Shown here piece by piece: positions 27,274 through 35,940 of a stretch of 64,000 bases of DNA (positions are counted from its first letter, which is position 1; the number at the start of each line of letters is the position of its first letter). The translations under genes and the position numbers were made by a program. The notes beneath the pieces are model-generated. The model had not been told where the DNA came from. It made no database searches and saw only the letters and a program-made list of their open reading frames with translations. Source of the stretch: Pullichristensenella excrementipullorum (GTDB taxonomy: Bacteria; Bacillota; Clostridia; Christensenellales; Aristaeellaceae); the NCBI GenBank assembly GCA_018713365.1, contig DVOU01000020.1:62001-126000 (forward strand). Reading direction: 5' to 3'.

Positions 27274-27301
27274 CCTCTCTACCTCCTGCTTTGTCATTTG
27301 C

Positions 27302-27316
27302 GTGTTCGTTAACGCT
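27302..27316 (-). promoter_or_regulatory. putative LacI operator, site C
   Basis: Minus strand reads AGCGTTAACGAACAC, 14 of 15 identical to site B at 17699. It begins 7 bp after the -10 of the GH140 promoter, the same placement as site B. Confidence 0.72.
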
Positions 27317-27323
27317 TAACTAT

Positions 27324-27352
27324 ATGCTATCACCAAAAATCAGTTCTGTCAA
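27324..27352 (-). promoter_or_regulatory. promoter of the GH140/ABC operon
   Basis: Minus-strand TTGACA (27347-27352), 17-nt spacer, TAGCAT (27324-27329). It lies about 50 bp before the GH140 start. Confidence 0.75.
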
Positions 27353-27496
27353 TAACATATCCAAATTTCAACCTATTGCAAAAATATTAGCTGTAACTTA
27401 TGGGCATTTAGGCATATAATATGCTGAATATTCCCTTGGAGCGACATTCAGACCATCGTGAGGTGGCTGGCTCGCGAGTATTCCTTTTGCAAATGA

Positions 27497-27511
27497 GTTT
27501 TCGTTAACGCA
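27497..27511 (-). promoter_or_regulatory. putative distal LacI operator, site D
   Basis: Minus strand reads TGCGTTAACGAAAAC, a weaker copy of the motif about 195 bp upstream of site C. Paired operators at this distance are compatible with looping. The rest of 27353-27763 shows no supported gene. Confidence 0.5.
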
Positions 27512-27763
27512 CATTTGCAGCCCCTGCGGACACAGGCGGCCTGACAACGAAGCCAGCTGCCGCGCATCGTCTCACAGGGGTCAAACGGCACTGTAAAAAA
27601 GCGGATCAATACATATTTCTCTGTGACGTCCCGTTATCCTCTTTGCGGGCGGAAACTGTTGCAAAGGCGGGCGATGCGCCCTTCTCATAGGTTGAGCGGC
27701 CCGCTTTTTTCGCGGCGTGGTTGGCGTGGCCGCGGCGCTGAAACGCCCGCGCCCCTTGCGGGC

Positions 27764-27810
27764 AAAAGAAACCGCCGGCGCCGACCATCGTGGTCTTTGC
27801 CGGTGGTTTC
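27764..27810 (-). terminator. terminator of the ROK/ABC/hydrolase operon
   Basis: On the minus strand GAAACCACCGGC pairs with GCCGGCGGTTTC (one mismatch) and is followed by TTTT, 26 bp after the M24-family stop. Confidence 0.7.
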
Positions 27811-27835
27811 CCGTAAAGGTTCTGACTGCACTCGC

Positions 27836-29224
27836 TCAGCGCGCGATGAACGCGCGCTCCGTATCCAGCAGATACGGCGAATAGCGGCCCGCAAGGTTGC
27901 TCATGGGCAGTATCTCTTCCTTGAGGCGAATGCCCAGTTCTTCCTGCATGTAGGCGCGCCGGCGCATGAAACGATCCCACAGCTGCGGATAGCGGCCGCG
28001 TATCTCCTCGCGCAGGGCGGCGTCGGCGATGCAGATGCCATCCTCCGCGTTGGGCGCGACATAGGGTTTGAACGAGGGGATGATGTCCATCTGCACGAGC
28101 ATGCCGCTGCCGAATCTGGCCGTGCTGCCGGGGGCGATGCCGGATGTGAGCCATTCTTCGTAGGCGATCATATGGCCGGGATTGAGCGTCCAGCCGAACT
28201 TCTGCTTGGGAATGAGGCGATCGACGGTATCGTACAATTCTCCGCCGGTCACGCCGATGCCGATCTTCTCATACCAGGCGACGACCGCTTCGTAATACGG
28301 CATGGCGACCCGTTCGGCAAAATCGCGCTGCGCAGGTTCGATATCCTCCGCCGCATAGGCGGCGTATCCGCCGCGGCAGCTCAGGCCGCCTTCAAGGCCG
28401 ACCGACATGGAGATGGGGTCGCCCTGCTTGATCGTGCGGAATCCCGGACTGACAAGGCCCTTCCAGGCGTTTTCGCCAGAGGAGAGCATCACGTGGCAGC
28501 TCAGTTGCTGCCCATAGACCTTGTACGCGCCCGCCGCCTCCGCTTCGCGCATGCCCGGACGCAGCGATCTCCACGCATCGCACACGCACTGGGACGCCAG
28601 CGCGGCGCCGTATTCCAGATAGGCGATCTCATCGGCATCGTTCACGAGCCGCAGGCCGTCGCGCGGGTCGATGAGCAGGCCCGTGGCGTTCACGATATGC
28701 TCTCCGACGACATTGCGCAGAGCTTCAACGATGAACGCGCTGACGCAGAACATATGGCGATGATCCCTGCCGAACGCTTCCGTGAAGAGCTTCCAGCCGA
28801 TCAACCCTACGCGCAGGCCGCTTGCAAGCCCTGCTTCGCGCAGACAATCCTCCATGGAAACGAAGCGGTCCGCCGGCTGGCCCGGCAAAGACAGCGCCTG
28901 GCACAGCACGAACTTGACGGGAATGCGCGCATAGGCGGCCATGCAGGCGCACTCGTTGCCCAGGATCACCGCGTCTTCCCTGCCCTCTTCGCGCCAGATA
29001 ACGGCGAGGCCCTCTTCAAAGCGCGGTTCAAAACCGATAAAGTGCTTGAAATTCGCATAATGTTCGCGATCCGCGTAGATCACGGCGCAATCCAGATCTT
29101 CCCGCGCCAGACGCTCCCGCAGGGCGCGCACGCGCTTTTCAAAACATGCCTGCGGAAGTTCCGGGCGCACCTCCGCCCGCCCGATCTCCGGCCAGGCGAC
29201 GGAACTCAATGATACTCTGTTCAA
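27836..29224 (-). CDS. creatinase-like M24-fold protein lacking metal-ligand aspartates
   Basis: This 462-residue protein has a creatinase N-terminal-like domain (about 1-165) and a pita-bread C-terminal domain. The usual metal-binding segment (GD..DxG..xGYxxDxTR) is replaced by GDPISMSVGLEGG and CRGGYAAYAAED, so both conserved Asp ligands are missing. The His of NPGHMIAYEEW and a late Glu (NAEDGICIAD) remain. Non-metal M24 members include creatinase, which hydrolyses creatine; that makes a C-N hydrolase for a guanidino- or amide compound more likely than a peptidase. The TTG start at 29224 has AAGGGGG 8 nt upstream; a longer ATG reading would run into the M20 gene. Last gene of the ROK operon. 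Confidence 0.78.
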   Translation of the reverse strand: MNRVSLSSVAWPEIGRAEVRPELPQACFEKRVRALRERLAREDLDCAVIYADREHYANFKHFIGFEPRFEEGLAVIWREEGREDAVILGNECACMAAYARIPVKFVLCQALSLPGQPADRFVSMEDCLREAGLASGLRVGLIGWKLFTEAFGRDHRHMFCVSAFIVEALRNVVGEHIVNATGLLIDPRDGLRLVNDADEIAYLEYGAALASQCVCDAWRSLRPGMREAEAAGAYKVYGQQLSCHVMLSSGENAWKGLVSPGFRTIKQGDPISMSVGLEGGLSCRGGYAAYAAEDIEPAQRDFAERVAMPYYEAVVAWYEKIGIGVTGGELYDTVDRLIPKQKFGWTLNPGHMIAYEEWLTSGIAPGSTARFGSGMLVQMDIIPSFKPYVAPNAEDGICIADAALREEIRGRYPQLWDRFMRRRAYMQEELGIRLKEEILPMSNLAGRYSPYLLDTERAFIAR

Positions 29225-29258
29225 GCTGCGATCCCCCTTGTTGCAATATTCTGTCGGT

Positions 29259-30599
29259 TCATTTTTCCTGCGAACACCATTCGCTGCAGGCGGCCGCGAG
29301 CGCCTTGGCGCAGTCGTAAAGCTGCCATGCTTCGCAGATCTCATTGCTGCGGTGCGCACTGAATATATCCCCCGGGCCATAGCACACGCAGGGCGCTCCA
29401 TTCAGCATGCCAAACCAGCCGCCATCGTAATGGAAAGTCATGCCGGACAGCCTGCCCCCGCCGTTGATGTCCTGCACATTCTTTTGCAGCACTTTGACGA
29501 ACGGGTGATCGGGAGCGATCTCGCAGCAGTCCGCGTCGAGCTTCCAGACGATCTCCACGGGATTTTCGCGCAGCCACGGGTCCGCCTCGCAGACGCGGCG
29601 CAAATAGTCTTCCACCTCGGCGCGCACGGACATGGGCAGATTCTGTTCGTTCTGCTCGTGCGGGAGGGACTGGATGTCTAAGCTGATGACGCACTGGCCC
29701 GCATAGCTGGAGGGATGATGGCCGCCCTTGATCATCGAAACCTTGACCTGGCAGGGATCGTGGAGCAACGGATGATCCTTGTCCTTGCGCGTGCGCCAGT
29801 CGGCATTGAGCCGGTCAATGGCGTCCATGATGTAGCGCGCCTTTTCGATCGCGTCCACGCTGTCGCCCTCGCGGAAATCGCCGGGCGTGCGCTCCAGATG
29901 GCCGGCGCGGCCCTTGACGATGATGTCCGCGAAAGCGATCGCCCGGCAGACGAGCGAGATCATCGTCGCGCCCGTGCCTTCGCCCATCACCACCACATCA
30001 GGGGCGATATTGTGCTTCTTCATCCAATCCGCCGTCGCCAGCGTTCCCGTGCCGCCAAACTCCTCGCAGACCATGCTGTTGAACCAGATATCGCCTTTGG
30101 GACGCGCGTCGCATTTAACGATGGCCTCCATCGCGAACAGCGCGGCCGCCAGCCCGCCGAGCATATCCGTGGCCCCGCGGCCATGGATGATGCCGTCCTT
30201 GACGATGCCCTCGAAGGGCGGATACTCCCATTCGTCGGCGTCGGCCGCGCCGACCACATCGCAGTGGCCGCTCAGCAGCACGGAATGCGCGTGCTGCGGG
30301 TCCGTGCCGGGCAGGCGCGCCAGCAGATTCGGGCGGCCGGCAAAACTCACCGCGTCTGAACTGCCGGGCATATAGCCGGGGAGATACTTGTAGGCTTCCA
30401 GCTCCTTGAAATCCACCGGTATCTCATAAACTTCGCAGCCGAGAGATTCCAGCTTCGCCTTGATCAGCTCCTGCACGTCATGCTCTGAACAGTTTGGGTC
30501 AAAGCAGGGGTTGACGGGCTTGCAGCGGATCATTTCCGAGAGCAGTTTCGCGGCCTCTTCTTTGTGCGCCTCAATATAACGCAGCAATTCTTCTTTCAC
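29259..30599 (-). CDS. M20-family deacylase/amidohydrolase (ArgE/DapE-like)
   Basis: This 446-residue cytosolic zinc hydrolase has all M20 ligands in order: LLSGHCDVV (His, Asp), GRGATDMLGG (Asp), CEEFGG (catalytic Glu and Glu ligand) and FSAHRSNEI (His). A lid/dimerisation domain sits between. The family removes acyl or carbamoyl groups from amino acids, or acts as a dipeptidase. GTG start at 30599 with AAGGAGG 9 nt upstream. It is 32 bp after the permease and 34 bp before the M24-like gene, so it belongs to the ROK-controlled uptake operon. The substrate is unknown. Confidence 0.92.
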   Translation of the reverse strand: MKEELLRYIEAHKEEAAKLLSEMIRCKPVNPCFDPNCSEHDVQELIKAKLESLGCEVYEIPVDFKELEAYKYLPGYMPGSSDAVSFAGRPNLLARLPGTDPQHAHSVLLSGHCDVVGAADADEWEYPPFEGIVKDGIIHGRGATDMLGGLAAALFAMEAIVKCDARPKGDIWFNSMVCEEFGGTGTLATADWMKKHNIAPDVVVMGEGTGATMISLVCRAIAFADIIVKGRAGHLERTPGDFREGDSVDAIEKARYIMDAIDRLNADWRTRKDKDHPLLHDPCQVKVSMIKGGHHPSSYAGQCVISLDIQSLPHEQNEQNLPMSVRAEVEDYLRRVCEADPWLRENPVEIVWKLDADCCEIAPDHPFVKVLQKNVQDINGGGRLSGMTFHYDGGWFGMLNGAPCVCYGPGDIFSAHRSNEICEAWQLYDCAKALAAACSEWCSQEK

Positions 30600-30631
30600 G
30601 CAAAACGACCTCCTTACGCAGCGTTTCGGTT

Positions 30632-31600
30632 TTATTTCAGCGGCTCATGCTTGATCGTCACAGCGACGGCCAGGATGATGACGAGACCGCTGATCATCAT
30701 TTGTTGATGCGTGTCCAGCCCATACATGACGAGGGCGTTGTTGAGCATGCCAATGAGGATGGAGCCAAAGACCGCGCCGGCAATGGAAGCCTTGCCGCCC
30801 GCCATGCTGGCGCCGCCAAGCACCGTGGCGGCGATGACGTCCGTGCCGCTGGTCTCGCCCAGGGAGTAGCGGCCGCCGCCGAAGCGCCCCGTCCACAAAA
30901 TGCCCGCCAGAGCGGCAAGCACGCCGGATATGATCATCACGGCCATCTGCACGCGCTCGATGTTGATGCCCGAATACTTCGCCGAGCGGGCGTTGCCGCC
31001 CACGGCCAACACCTTGCGGCCAAAGCTGGTCTTGTTCAGCACGATCCAGCCAATGACGCAAATGACGAGCATCCACACGAACAGCACCGGGACCATGCCG
31101 ATATTGCCGCCGCCAAAGATGTTGATGAACGTTTCATTGACGATGGAGATCGCCTTGAGGTGGCTGATGGTGCGCGAAGCGCCCTGCCAGATCATCTGCG
31201 TGCCCAGCGTGGCCAGAAAGGCCGGAAGTTTCAGATAGGCGATCAAAAAGCCGTTCACCGCGCCGGCGACGAAACCGACCGCCAGGCCGACGAGTATGGC
31301 CGGCACGATGCCCCAACTGTTGAGCGCCATCGCGGTAAGCACCGAGGAAAGGCCCACGACATAGCCGATCGAAAGGTCGATCTGTCCAGCGCCGATCACA
31401 CAGCACATGCCCACGCTCATGACAGCGGAAAGGCAGGTCTGGCGCAGTATGTTCATCAGGTTGTTGGGGTTGGCAAAGCCATTGCCCACATTGCGCAGCG
31501 TTATCGTGAAGATCAGGAAAAAAGCGACGAAGGCGATATAGACCGTGTAATCGCGGATATTCATCTTCCGGGTGCGCCCGCTGGCGCCTTCTGTTTTCAT
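30632..31600 (-). CDS. sugar-type ABC transporter permease
   Basis: This permease of about 322 residues has the RbsC-type motif GAGQIDLSIGYVVGL and GGASMAGGKASIAGAVFG. ATG at 31600 is preferred because AAAGGAG lies 10 nt upstream; a GTG at 31627 would overlap the ATPase stop but has no site. It is the only permease of this cluster. Despite its sugar-transporter family, the neighbouring hydrolases suggest the ligand may carry an amide or guanidino group. Confidence 0.91.
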   Translation of the reverse strand: MKTEGASGRTRKMNIRDYTVYIAFVAFFLIFTITLRNVGNGFANPNNLMNILRQTCLSAVMSVGMCCVIGAGQIDLSIGYVVGLSSVLTAMALNSWGIVPAILVGLAVGFVAGAVNGFLIAYLKLPAFLATLGTQMIWQGASRTISHLKAISIVNETFINIFGGGNIGMVPVLFVWMLVICVIGWIVLNKTSFGRKVLAVGGNARSAKYSGINIERVQMAVMIISGVLAALAGILWTGRFGGGRYSLGETSGTDVIAATVLGGASMAGGKASIAGAVFGSILIGMLNNALVMYGLDTHQQMMISGLVIILAVAVTIKHEPLK

Positions 31601-31623
31601 CGTGCGTATTCTCCTTTCGATGG

Positions 31624-33129
31624 TCACTGGATCGCCGCGGTAAGCTGTTCCTGCGTGATGTCTCCCTCGCGCTCGTTGAGCATTTCGCCAACGATCCTGT
31701 GCCTGTGCATGACCAGCACGCGGTCGCAGTTATAGGCGATCTCTTCCAGCTCCGAGGAAACGAAGATCACCGAGCCGCCTTCCTTCTTGAAATCGTTTAC
31801 GATGCCCATGATCTGCGCTTTTGCATGCACGTCCACGCCATAGGTGGGGTCATCCATGAGAAGTATTTTGGGATGCGCGCCCAGCGCCTTCGCGATGACG
31901 ATTTTTTGCTGGTTGCCGCCGGACAGGCTCTGTACCTGCGCTTCCTGCCGCTCGTATTTCACCTGAAGGTCCTGCAGCAGCCGGCCCACCGTCTTTTTGC
32001 CCCGCTTGTCGTCGAGCAATCCTCCCGAGCCGCGCAGGCTCTTCAACCATGGCAGCGTCACATTGCGATATATGCTGTGTTCCAGGCTCAATCCCTGCGT
32101 CTGCCGGTTTTCGGGGATGAGGAATATCCCCGCGCGCACCGCGTCTCCAGGCTTTTTCAGCGTGAGCCTGCGGCCATCGAGCAGTATCTCGCCGCCGGTT
32201 TGGCGGTCCAGGCCAAAGAGTATGTGGAAAAGCTCCGTGCGGCCGCTGCCTTTCAGGCCGGCGATGCCCAGCACTTCTCCCGGGTACAGCTTCAGCGATA
32301 TGGGCGACTGGAGCGTGCCGGAAGTCACATTGTTCATTTCCAGCAGCGGCTTTTCCCGCGTGATGTGCGCATAGGTATGCTGCCTGACAAATTCGCCCGA
32401 ACTTTCGCCGAGCATCGCGCTGATGATGTCATTGAGCGTAACATCCTTCACATCGCTGCTCATCACCAGCCTGCCATCGCGCAAAACATCGACGCTGTCG
32501 CAGTTTTCCATGATCTCCTTGAGATGATGCGTGATGAATACCGCGGAGATGCCCTCCTGCTTGAGCTGGCGGATGATCGAATAGAGCTTGCTGGCCTGTT
32601 CCGCTTCGAGCGCTGCGGTCGGTTCGTCCAGGAGCAGGATCTTCTTTTCCCGGACGATCTGTTTGCAGATCTCCACCATCTGCATGTCGGATGTGTTGAG
32701 ATTGCCGACCCGCTCCAAGGGGTCGATGTTGATGCCATATTTATCAAAGAGCGCCCTCGCTCTGGCGATACACTGTTTTTTGTCGATGAGCAGTCCTTTG
32801 TGCGGCTCATCGTTGAGGAACATGTTTTCCACCACGCTCATATCCGCGATCAGGCTGAAATCCTGATAGACCATGCCGACCGTCTGGCCGCGTTCCTGCA
32901 TGGGCGCGGAAGGTGGTATCTCCTTGTCAAAGATGCGGATCGTTCCCGCGGTGGGCGTGTGGAGCCCCTGTACGATCTTCAGCAGCGTACTCTTTCCCGC
33001 TCCGTTTTTTCCCACCAGCCCCTTGATCTCGCCGGGACGGAGCGTGAAATCCACATCGTATAGCACCTGCAGATCGTGAAACTTCATGTCCAGATGACGC
33101 AACTCAAGCGCGTAGGCGCTTTCCGCCAT
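31624..33129 (-). CDS. sugar-type ABC transporter ATPase (RbsA type)
   Basis: This 501-residue protein has two ABC domains: first Walker A GKNGAGKST, signature LNTSDMQMVEICKQI and Walker B ILLLDEPTAALEAEQ; second Walker A degenerate (GLKGSGRTE) and signature LSGGNQQKIVIAKAL. Walker B of the second half is LLMDDPTYGVD, with Asp in place of the catalytic Glu, which is normal for the degenerate half. The ATG at 33129 follows a GGGGTGA site. It is separated from the binding-protein gene by 147 bp containing a strong hairpin. Confidence 0.93.
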   Translation of the reverse strand: MAESAYALELRHLDMKFHDLQVLYDVDFTLRPGEIKGLVGKNGAGKSTLLKIVQGLHTPTAGTIRIFDKEIPPSAPMQERGQTVGMVYQDFSLIADMSVVENMFLNDEPHKGLLIDKKQCIARARALFDKYGINIDPLERVGNLNTSDMQMVEICKQIVREKKILLLDEPTAALEAEQASKLYSIIRQLKQEGISAVFITHHLKEIMENCDSVDVLRDGRLVMSSDVKDVTLNDIISAMLGESSGEFVRQHTYAHITREKPLLEMNNVTSGTLQSPISLKLYPGEVLGIAGLKGSGRTELFHILFGLDRQTGGEILLDGRRLTLKKPGDAVRAGIFLIPENRQTQGLSLEHSIYRNVTLPWLKSLRGSGGLLDDKRGKKTVGRLLQDLQVKYERQEAQVQSLSGGNQQKIVIAKALGAHPKILLMDDPTYGVDVHAKAQIMGIVNDFKKEGGSVIFVSSELEEIAYNCDRVLVMHRHRIVGEMLNEREGDITQEQLTAAIQ

Positions 33130-33218
33130 GCCTGTCACCCCTTTTTTGTGTTTGAGCGAAACGCCTGCGCGCCGCCTTGACGTCTGCGCAACGAAGCGCC
33201 AAACTACGCTTTTTTGTA

Positions 33219-33260
33219 GCACACCGCCGGGATCCATTCCCGGAAAGCCCGGCGGTGTGC
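33219..33260 (-). repeat. intercistronic hairpin after the binding-protein gene
   Basis: A perfect 13-bp inverted repeat (GCACACCGCCGGG with CCCGGCGGTGTGC) lies between binding-protein and ATPase genes. On the coding strand it is followed by A-rich sequence, not T, so it should stabilise the upstream mRNA or attenuate, which would let the binding protein be made in excess. Confidence 0.6.
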
Positions 33261-33276
33261 GGGCATATCTTCCTTG

Positions 33277-34401
33277 TTACTCCGCTTCCGTCGCGGCCGC
33301 CGTGCGCTCGTCAAGCACGGTCTTGATCTCCGCAGGCAGGTCTGTGCCGAAGCCGCCCTTCCACTCTTCCTCGAGGTTGTCCACCGTGGCCAGCGTGACC
33401 GGGTTCAGGTAAGAGGAATACTCAAATTCCTTCCCCACTGCATCGCACGCGGCGATGACGCCAAGCAGCTGGCCCAGCACCATGGGACGGTCGACCGCAA
33501 AGGCGCACATGTTGCCGCCCTGCACCATATCCAGCACGGCCATGGAGTTGAAGTCGTTGGTGACGATCTTCAGATCGGTCATGTTCAGGCCGCGCACAGC
33601 CTCAAGGGCTTCGGTGGCCGGCTCAACGAACGTGCAGTAGAGGCCGTCCAGATCGGGATGGCGGGTGAGCAGCGCAGAGGCGACCGTGCCCGTATCAGAG
33701 ACCACTTCGATGCCGGCAACTTCCACAAGCTCGATGTTCTCGTAGGTCTGGATGCGCTCCACGAAAGCATCGTCGCGGGTGTTGGCGACCTGGTTGACCG
33801 CGGACATCGTGATCGCGGCGACCTTGCCCTCATAGTTGAGCGCCGCGGCCAGAGCGTCCGCGCAGAGGATGCCGTAGGAGGCGAAATCCTCATTCTGGGA
33901 GGGCAGGCAGTCCACGCCGGCCTGATAACCCGTGGGGTAATTGCCCTGGAAAATCAGCTTGATGCCCGCATCGCGCAGAGGATCGTAGGACTCGGCGGCG
34001 ATATCGACTTCCTGCGCCTGAGAGACCACATAGTCCACGCCCAGCGCCATGAAGTTTTCCAGATTCTCCTTCTGCACGGCCGGATCGTTTTCGCACACGG
34101 CCAGACCGGCGATCTCAATGTTCAGATCGTCGCAGACGCTCTGAAGCCCGGTCAGGACGCCCTGGCTGAACTCAGATTCGTTCGGCATTTCGTAGGCCAG
34201 GCTCAGGCCCATGCCGCGGACCTGCTCTTTTTCTTCTTCCGTCAGCACCAGATCCGTATACCAGCCGCACGCATCGCCATTCATGCCAAGCACGTCGATC
34301 GTTTCGGGCCGTTCCACGGGATCCTCAAAAAACGCGAACGCATTCGCGCAAAGGCCCAGGGAAAGCGTCAGGACCAACAACAGCGCAACCAGTTTCTTCA
34401 T
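33277..34401 (-). CDS. sugar-type binding protein of ABC importer
   Basis: This 374-residue secreted protein has a signal peptide (MKKLVALLL, core, CANAFA cleavage at about residue 23; the Cys is not at a lipobox +1 position) and a Peripla_BP_4-type two-lobe fold: LGVDYVVSQAQEVDI, KLIFQGNYPTGYQAG, HPDLDGLYCTFVEPA. ATG at 34401 has AAGGAGG 8 nt upstream. It lies downstream of the ROK gene with a 115-bp gap holding an AT-rich palindrome. The ligand cannot be read from the sequence. Confidence 0.91.
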   Translation of the reverse strand: MKKLVALLLVLTLSLGLCANAFAFFEDPVERPETIDVLGMNGDACGWYTDLVLTEEEKEQVRGMGLSLAYEMPNESEFSQGVLTGLQSVCDDLNIEIAGLAVCENDPAVQKENLENFMALGVDYVVSQAQEVDIAAESYDPLRDAGIKLIFQGNYPTGYQAGVDCLPSQNEDFASYGILCADALAAALNYEGKVAAITMSAVNQVANTRDDAFVERIQTYENIELVEVAGIEVVSDTGTVASALLTRHPDLDGLYCTFVEPATEALEAVRGLNMTDLKIVTNDFNSMAVLDMVQGGNMCAFAVDRPMVLGQLLGVIAACDAVGKEFEYSSYLNPVTLATVDNLEEEWKGGFGTDLPAEIKTVLDERTAAATEAE

Positions 34402-34447
34402 GTTTTTTCCTCCTTGATCGTTCTTCAATGCGGTATCTATCGTTTTG

Positions 34448-34472
34448 TTAATTGTTTCCAGAAAGCAATTAA
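34448..34472. promoter_or_regulatory. palindrome TTAATTG-N11-CAATTAA, putative ROK operator
   Basis: Perfect 7-bp arms sit in the gap between the ROK and binding-protein genes. It resembles in style the AT-rich palindromes bound by ROK repressors (Xyl/NagC type) and the second AT-rich palindrome at 35747-35769. No clear separate promoter is seen beside it. Confidence 0.55.
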
Positions 34473-34516
34473 TTAGGCTTAAAAATTCCCTCCCTTCGTT
34501 CTGCCGCTTTCTGGAG

Positions 34517-35722
34517 CTACGGATATACTTTTGTTTGCTTTTCGGATTTGAGAGCGCTTTTGCGGATCATGACTTCCGGCAAAAGTGTATCGCTGAAAAA
34601 AACCGACGCCGCCGCCAATACGCGGCTGCTTTCGTTATCCAACGCCGAGCGGTAAAAATGAAAATCCACGTCCTTCGGGAGCCAAAGCATCTCCCTGCTG
34701 CGGATGCGCAACAGGTCGAACAGTTCCGGCCAGAGATCAAAGAGCCTGCCATAGGCGATAATCGCGCCGGGATTGTAGTAGTTGATGATGTTGGCAACGG
34801 CCTTCGAGAGGTATCGCACGGCCTCGTCGAGGATTGCCTGTACGCCTTCATCGCTTCTGCGCAGGCGCATGATCTGCTCTATCGGCATGCCCAGGCGCGT
34901 CTCCAGGCCGGAAATGCACGTATACGCCTGCAAACAGCCATTGCGGCCGCAATCGCACCGCACGCCATTTTCCACCGCCAGCGTATGGCCGATCTCCCCC
35001 ATCACGCCGTTCGAGCCGCGCAATACGCGGCCATCCAAAACATATGCCGCGCCCAGGCCGCTGCCGATCTCAAGGACGAAAAAGCTGTCGTTGTCTTTTC
35101 TTCCGCCGAACATGGATTCCGCCGTAGCGATGGCCTTGACGTTATTGTCCACCAACACTTCGATACCCAGCAGGGAGCGCAACCTTTCGCGCAAGGGGAA
35201 CGGATGCCAGTGCAGCTGAGGCGTCACTCTCGTATGCCCCTCGGGCCAGTCGATGATGCCGGGGACCACGACCCCCATGCCGATGATCTTCTCCCGCACG
35301 GACGCGTCCAATTCGTCCAGCAGGCGGCGATACAGCTTCAGCACGGTCTGTACGACATTTTCCGGGTCTGTGCCATCAAAATCAGAGGTGCGCAGCGTGC
35401 GGATCACTTCGCCCTGCACGTTGATACAACCGATCACCACTTCGTCGATGTCAATGTTGACGCCCAGAGCATACATACAGTCCTTGCAAACAGAGAGCAT
35501 GATCGGGCGGCGGCCCACGCTGTCTACGTCGCAAACGCCAACTTCTTCGACCATGCCCGTCTCGATCATGGAATTGACAAGGCGCGTGATCGCCGTAGCG
35601 CTTACGCCGATCCTCTGGCTCAACTCTGAGCGGGAGATAAGTTCATTGACCCGAATATAATTAAAGATGACCTTTTTATTGTAGCTGTGCAAAAGCTCCA
35701 TAATATGATCGCTTTTGTACAT
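34517..35722 (-). CDS. ROK-family transcriptional repressor
   Basis: This 401-residue protein has an N-terminal MarR/ROK-type winged helix (NELISRSELSQRIGVSATAITRLVNSM at about 27-53, seen as a helix-turn-helix) and a C-terminal ROK domain with GMGVVVPGI, LEIGSGLGAAYV and the zinc motif GEIGH-x9-CDCGRNGCLQ (His and three Cys). The ATG at 35722 has GAGG 8 nt upstream. It is first in the operon, behind a consensus promoter overlapped by a palindrome, which suggests autoregulation. The divergent amidohydrolase shares its control region. The effector is probably the transported compound or its product. Confidence 0.92.
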   Translation of the reverse strand: MYKSDHIMELLHSYNKKVIFNYIRVNELISRSELSQRIGVSATAITRLVNSMIETGMVEEVGVCDVDSVGRRPIMLSVCKDCMYALGVNIDIDEVVIGCINVQGEVIRTLRTSDFDGTDPENVVQTVLKLYRRLLDELDASVREKIIGMGVVVPGIIDWPEGHTRVTPQLHWHPFPLRERLRSLLGIEVLVDNNVKAIATAESMFGGRKDNDSFFVLEIGSGLGAAYVLDGRVLRGSNGVMGEIGHTLAVENGVRCDCGRNGCLQAYTCISGLETRLGMPIEQIMRLRRSDEGVQAILDEAVRYLSKAVANIINYYNPGAIIAYGRLFDLWPELFDLLRIRSREMLWLPKDVDFHFYRSALDNESSRVLAAASVFFSDTLLPEVMIRKSALKSEKQTKVYP

Positions 35723-35746
35723 GCGGATGACCTCATTCTCTTTCGT

Positions 35747-35769
35747 ATTAATTCCTTGATGTCATTAAT
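35747..35769. promoter_or_regulatory. AT-rich palindrome at the ROK transcription start
   Basis: ATTAAT-N11-ATTAAT begins inside the -10 box and runs over the start of the rok transcript, a classic repression position. Confidence 0.5.
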
Positions 35770-35796
35770 TATAGTTTTTATCCGGCGATTTGTCAA
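35768..35796 (-). promoter_or_regulatory. consensus promoter of the rok/ABC/hydrolase operon
   Basis: Minus-strand TTGACA (35791-35796), 17-nt spacer, TATAAT (35768-35773): a full sigma-A consensus that would be strong unless repressed. Confidence 0.88.
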
Positions 35797-35887
35797 GCGA
35801 TTTTTCTGTTGTCAGAGTATTTTATACCGTAAGCATAAATTTCATATGTTTATTTGCCGCATTTTATCCATAATACAAATTGCGCGC

Positions 35888-35916
35888 TTGATTTTTTGCT
35901 TTCTGTGAATTATTAT
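35888..35916 (+). promoter_or_regulatory. promoter of the amidohydrolase gene
   Basis: TTGATT (35888-35893), 17-nt spacer, TATTAT (35911-35916), 24 bp before the ATG. It is divergent from the rok promoter, with about 90 bp between the two -35 boxes. Confidence 0.6.
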
Positions 35917-35940
35917 AATGTACAGAGGAGGTATGCCGTT

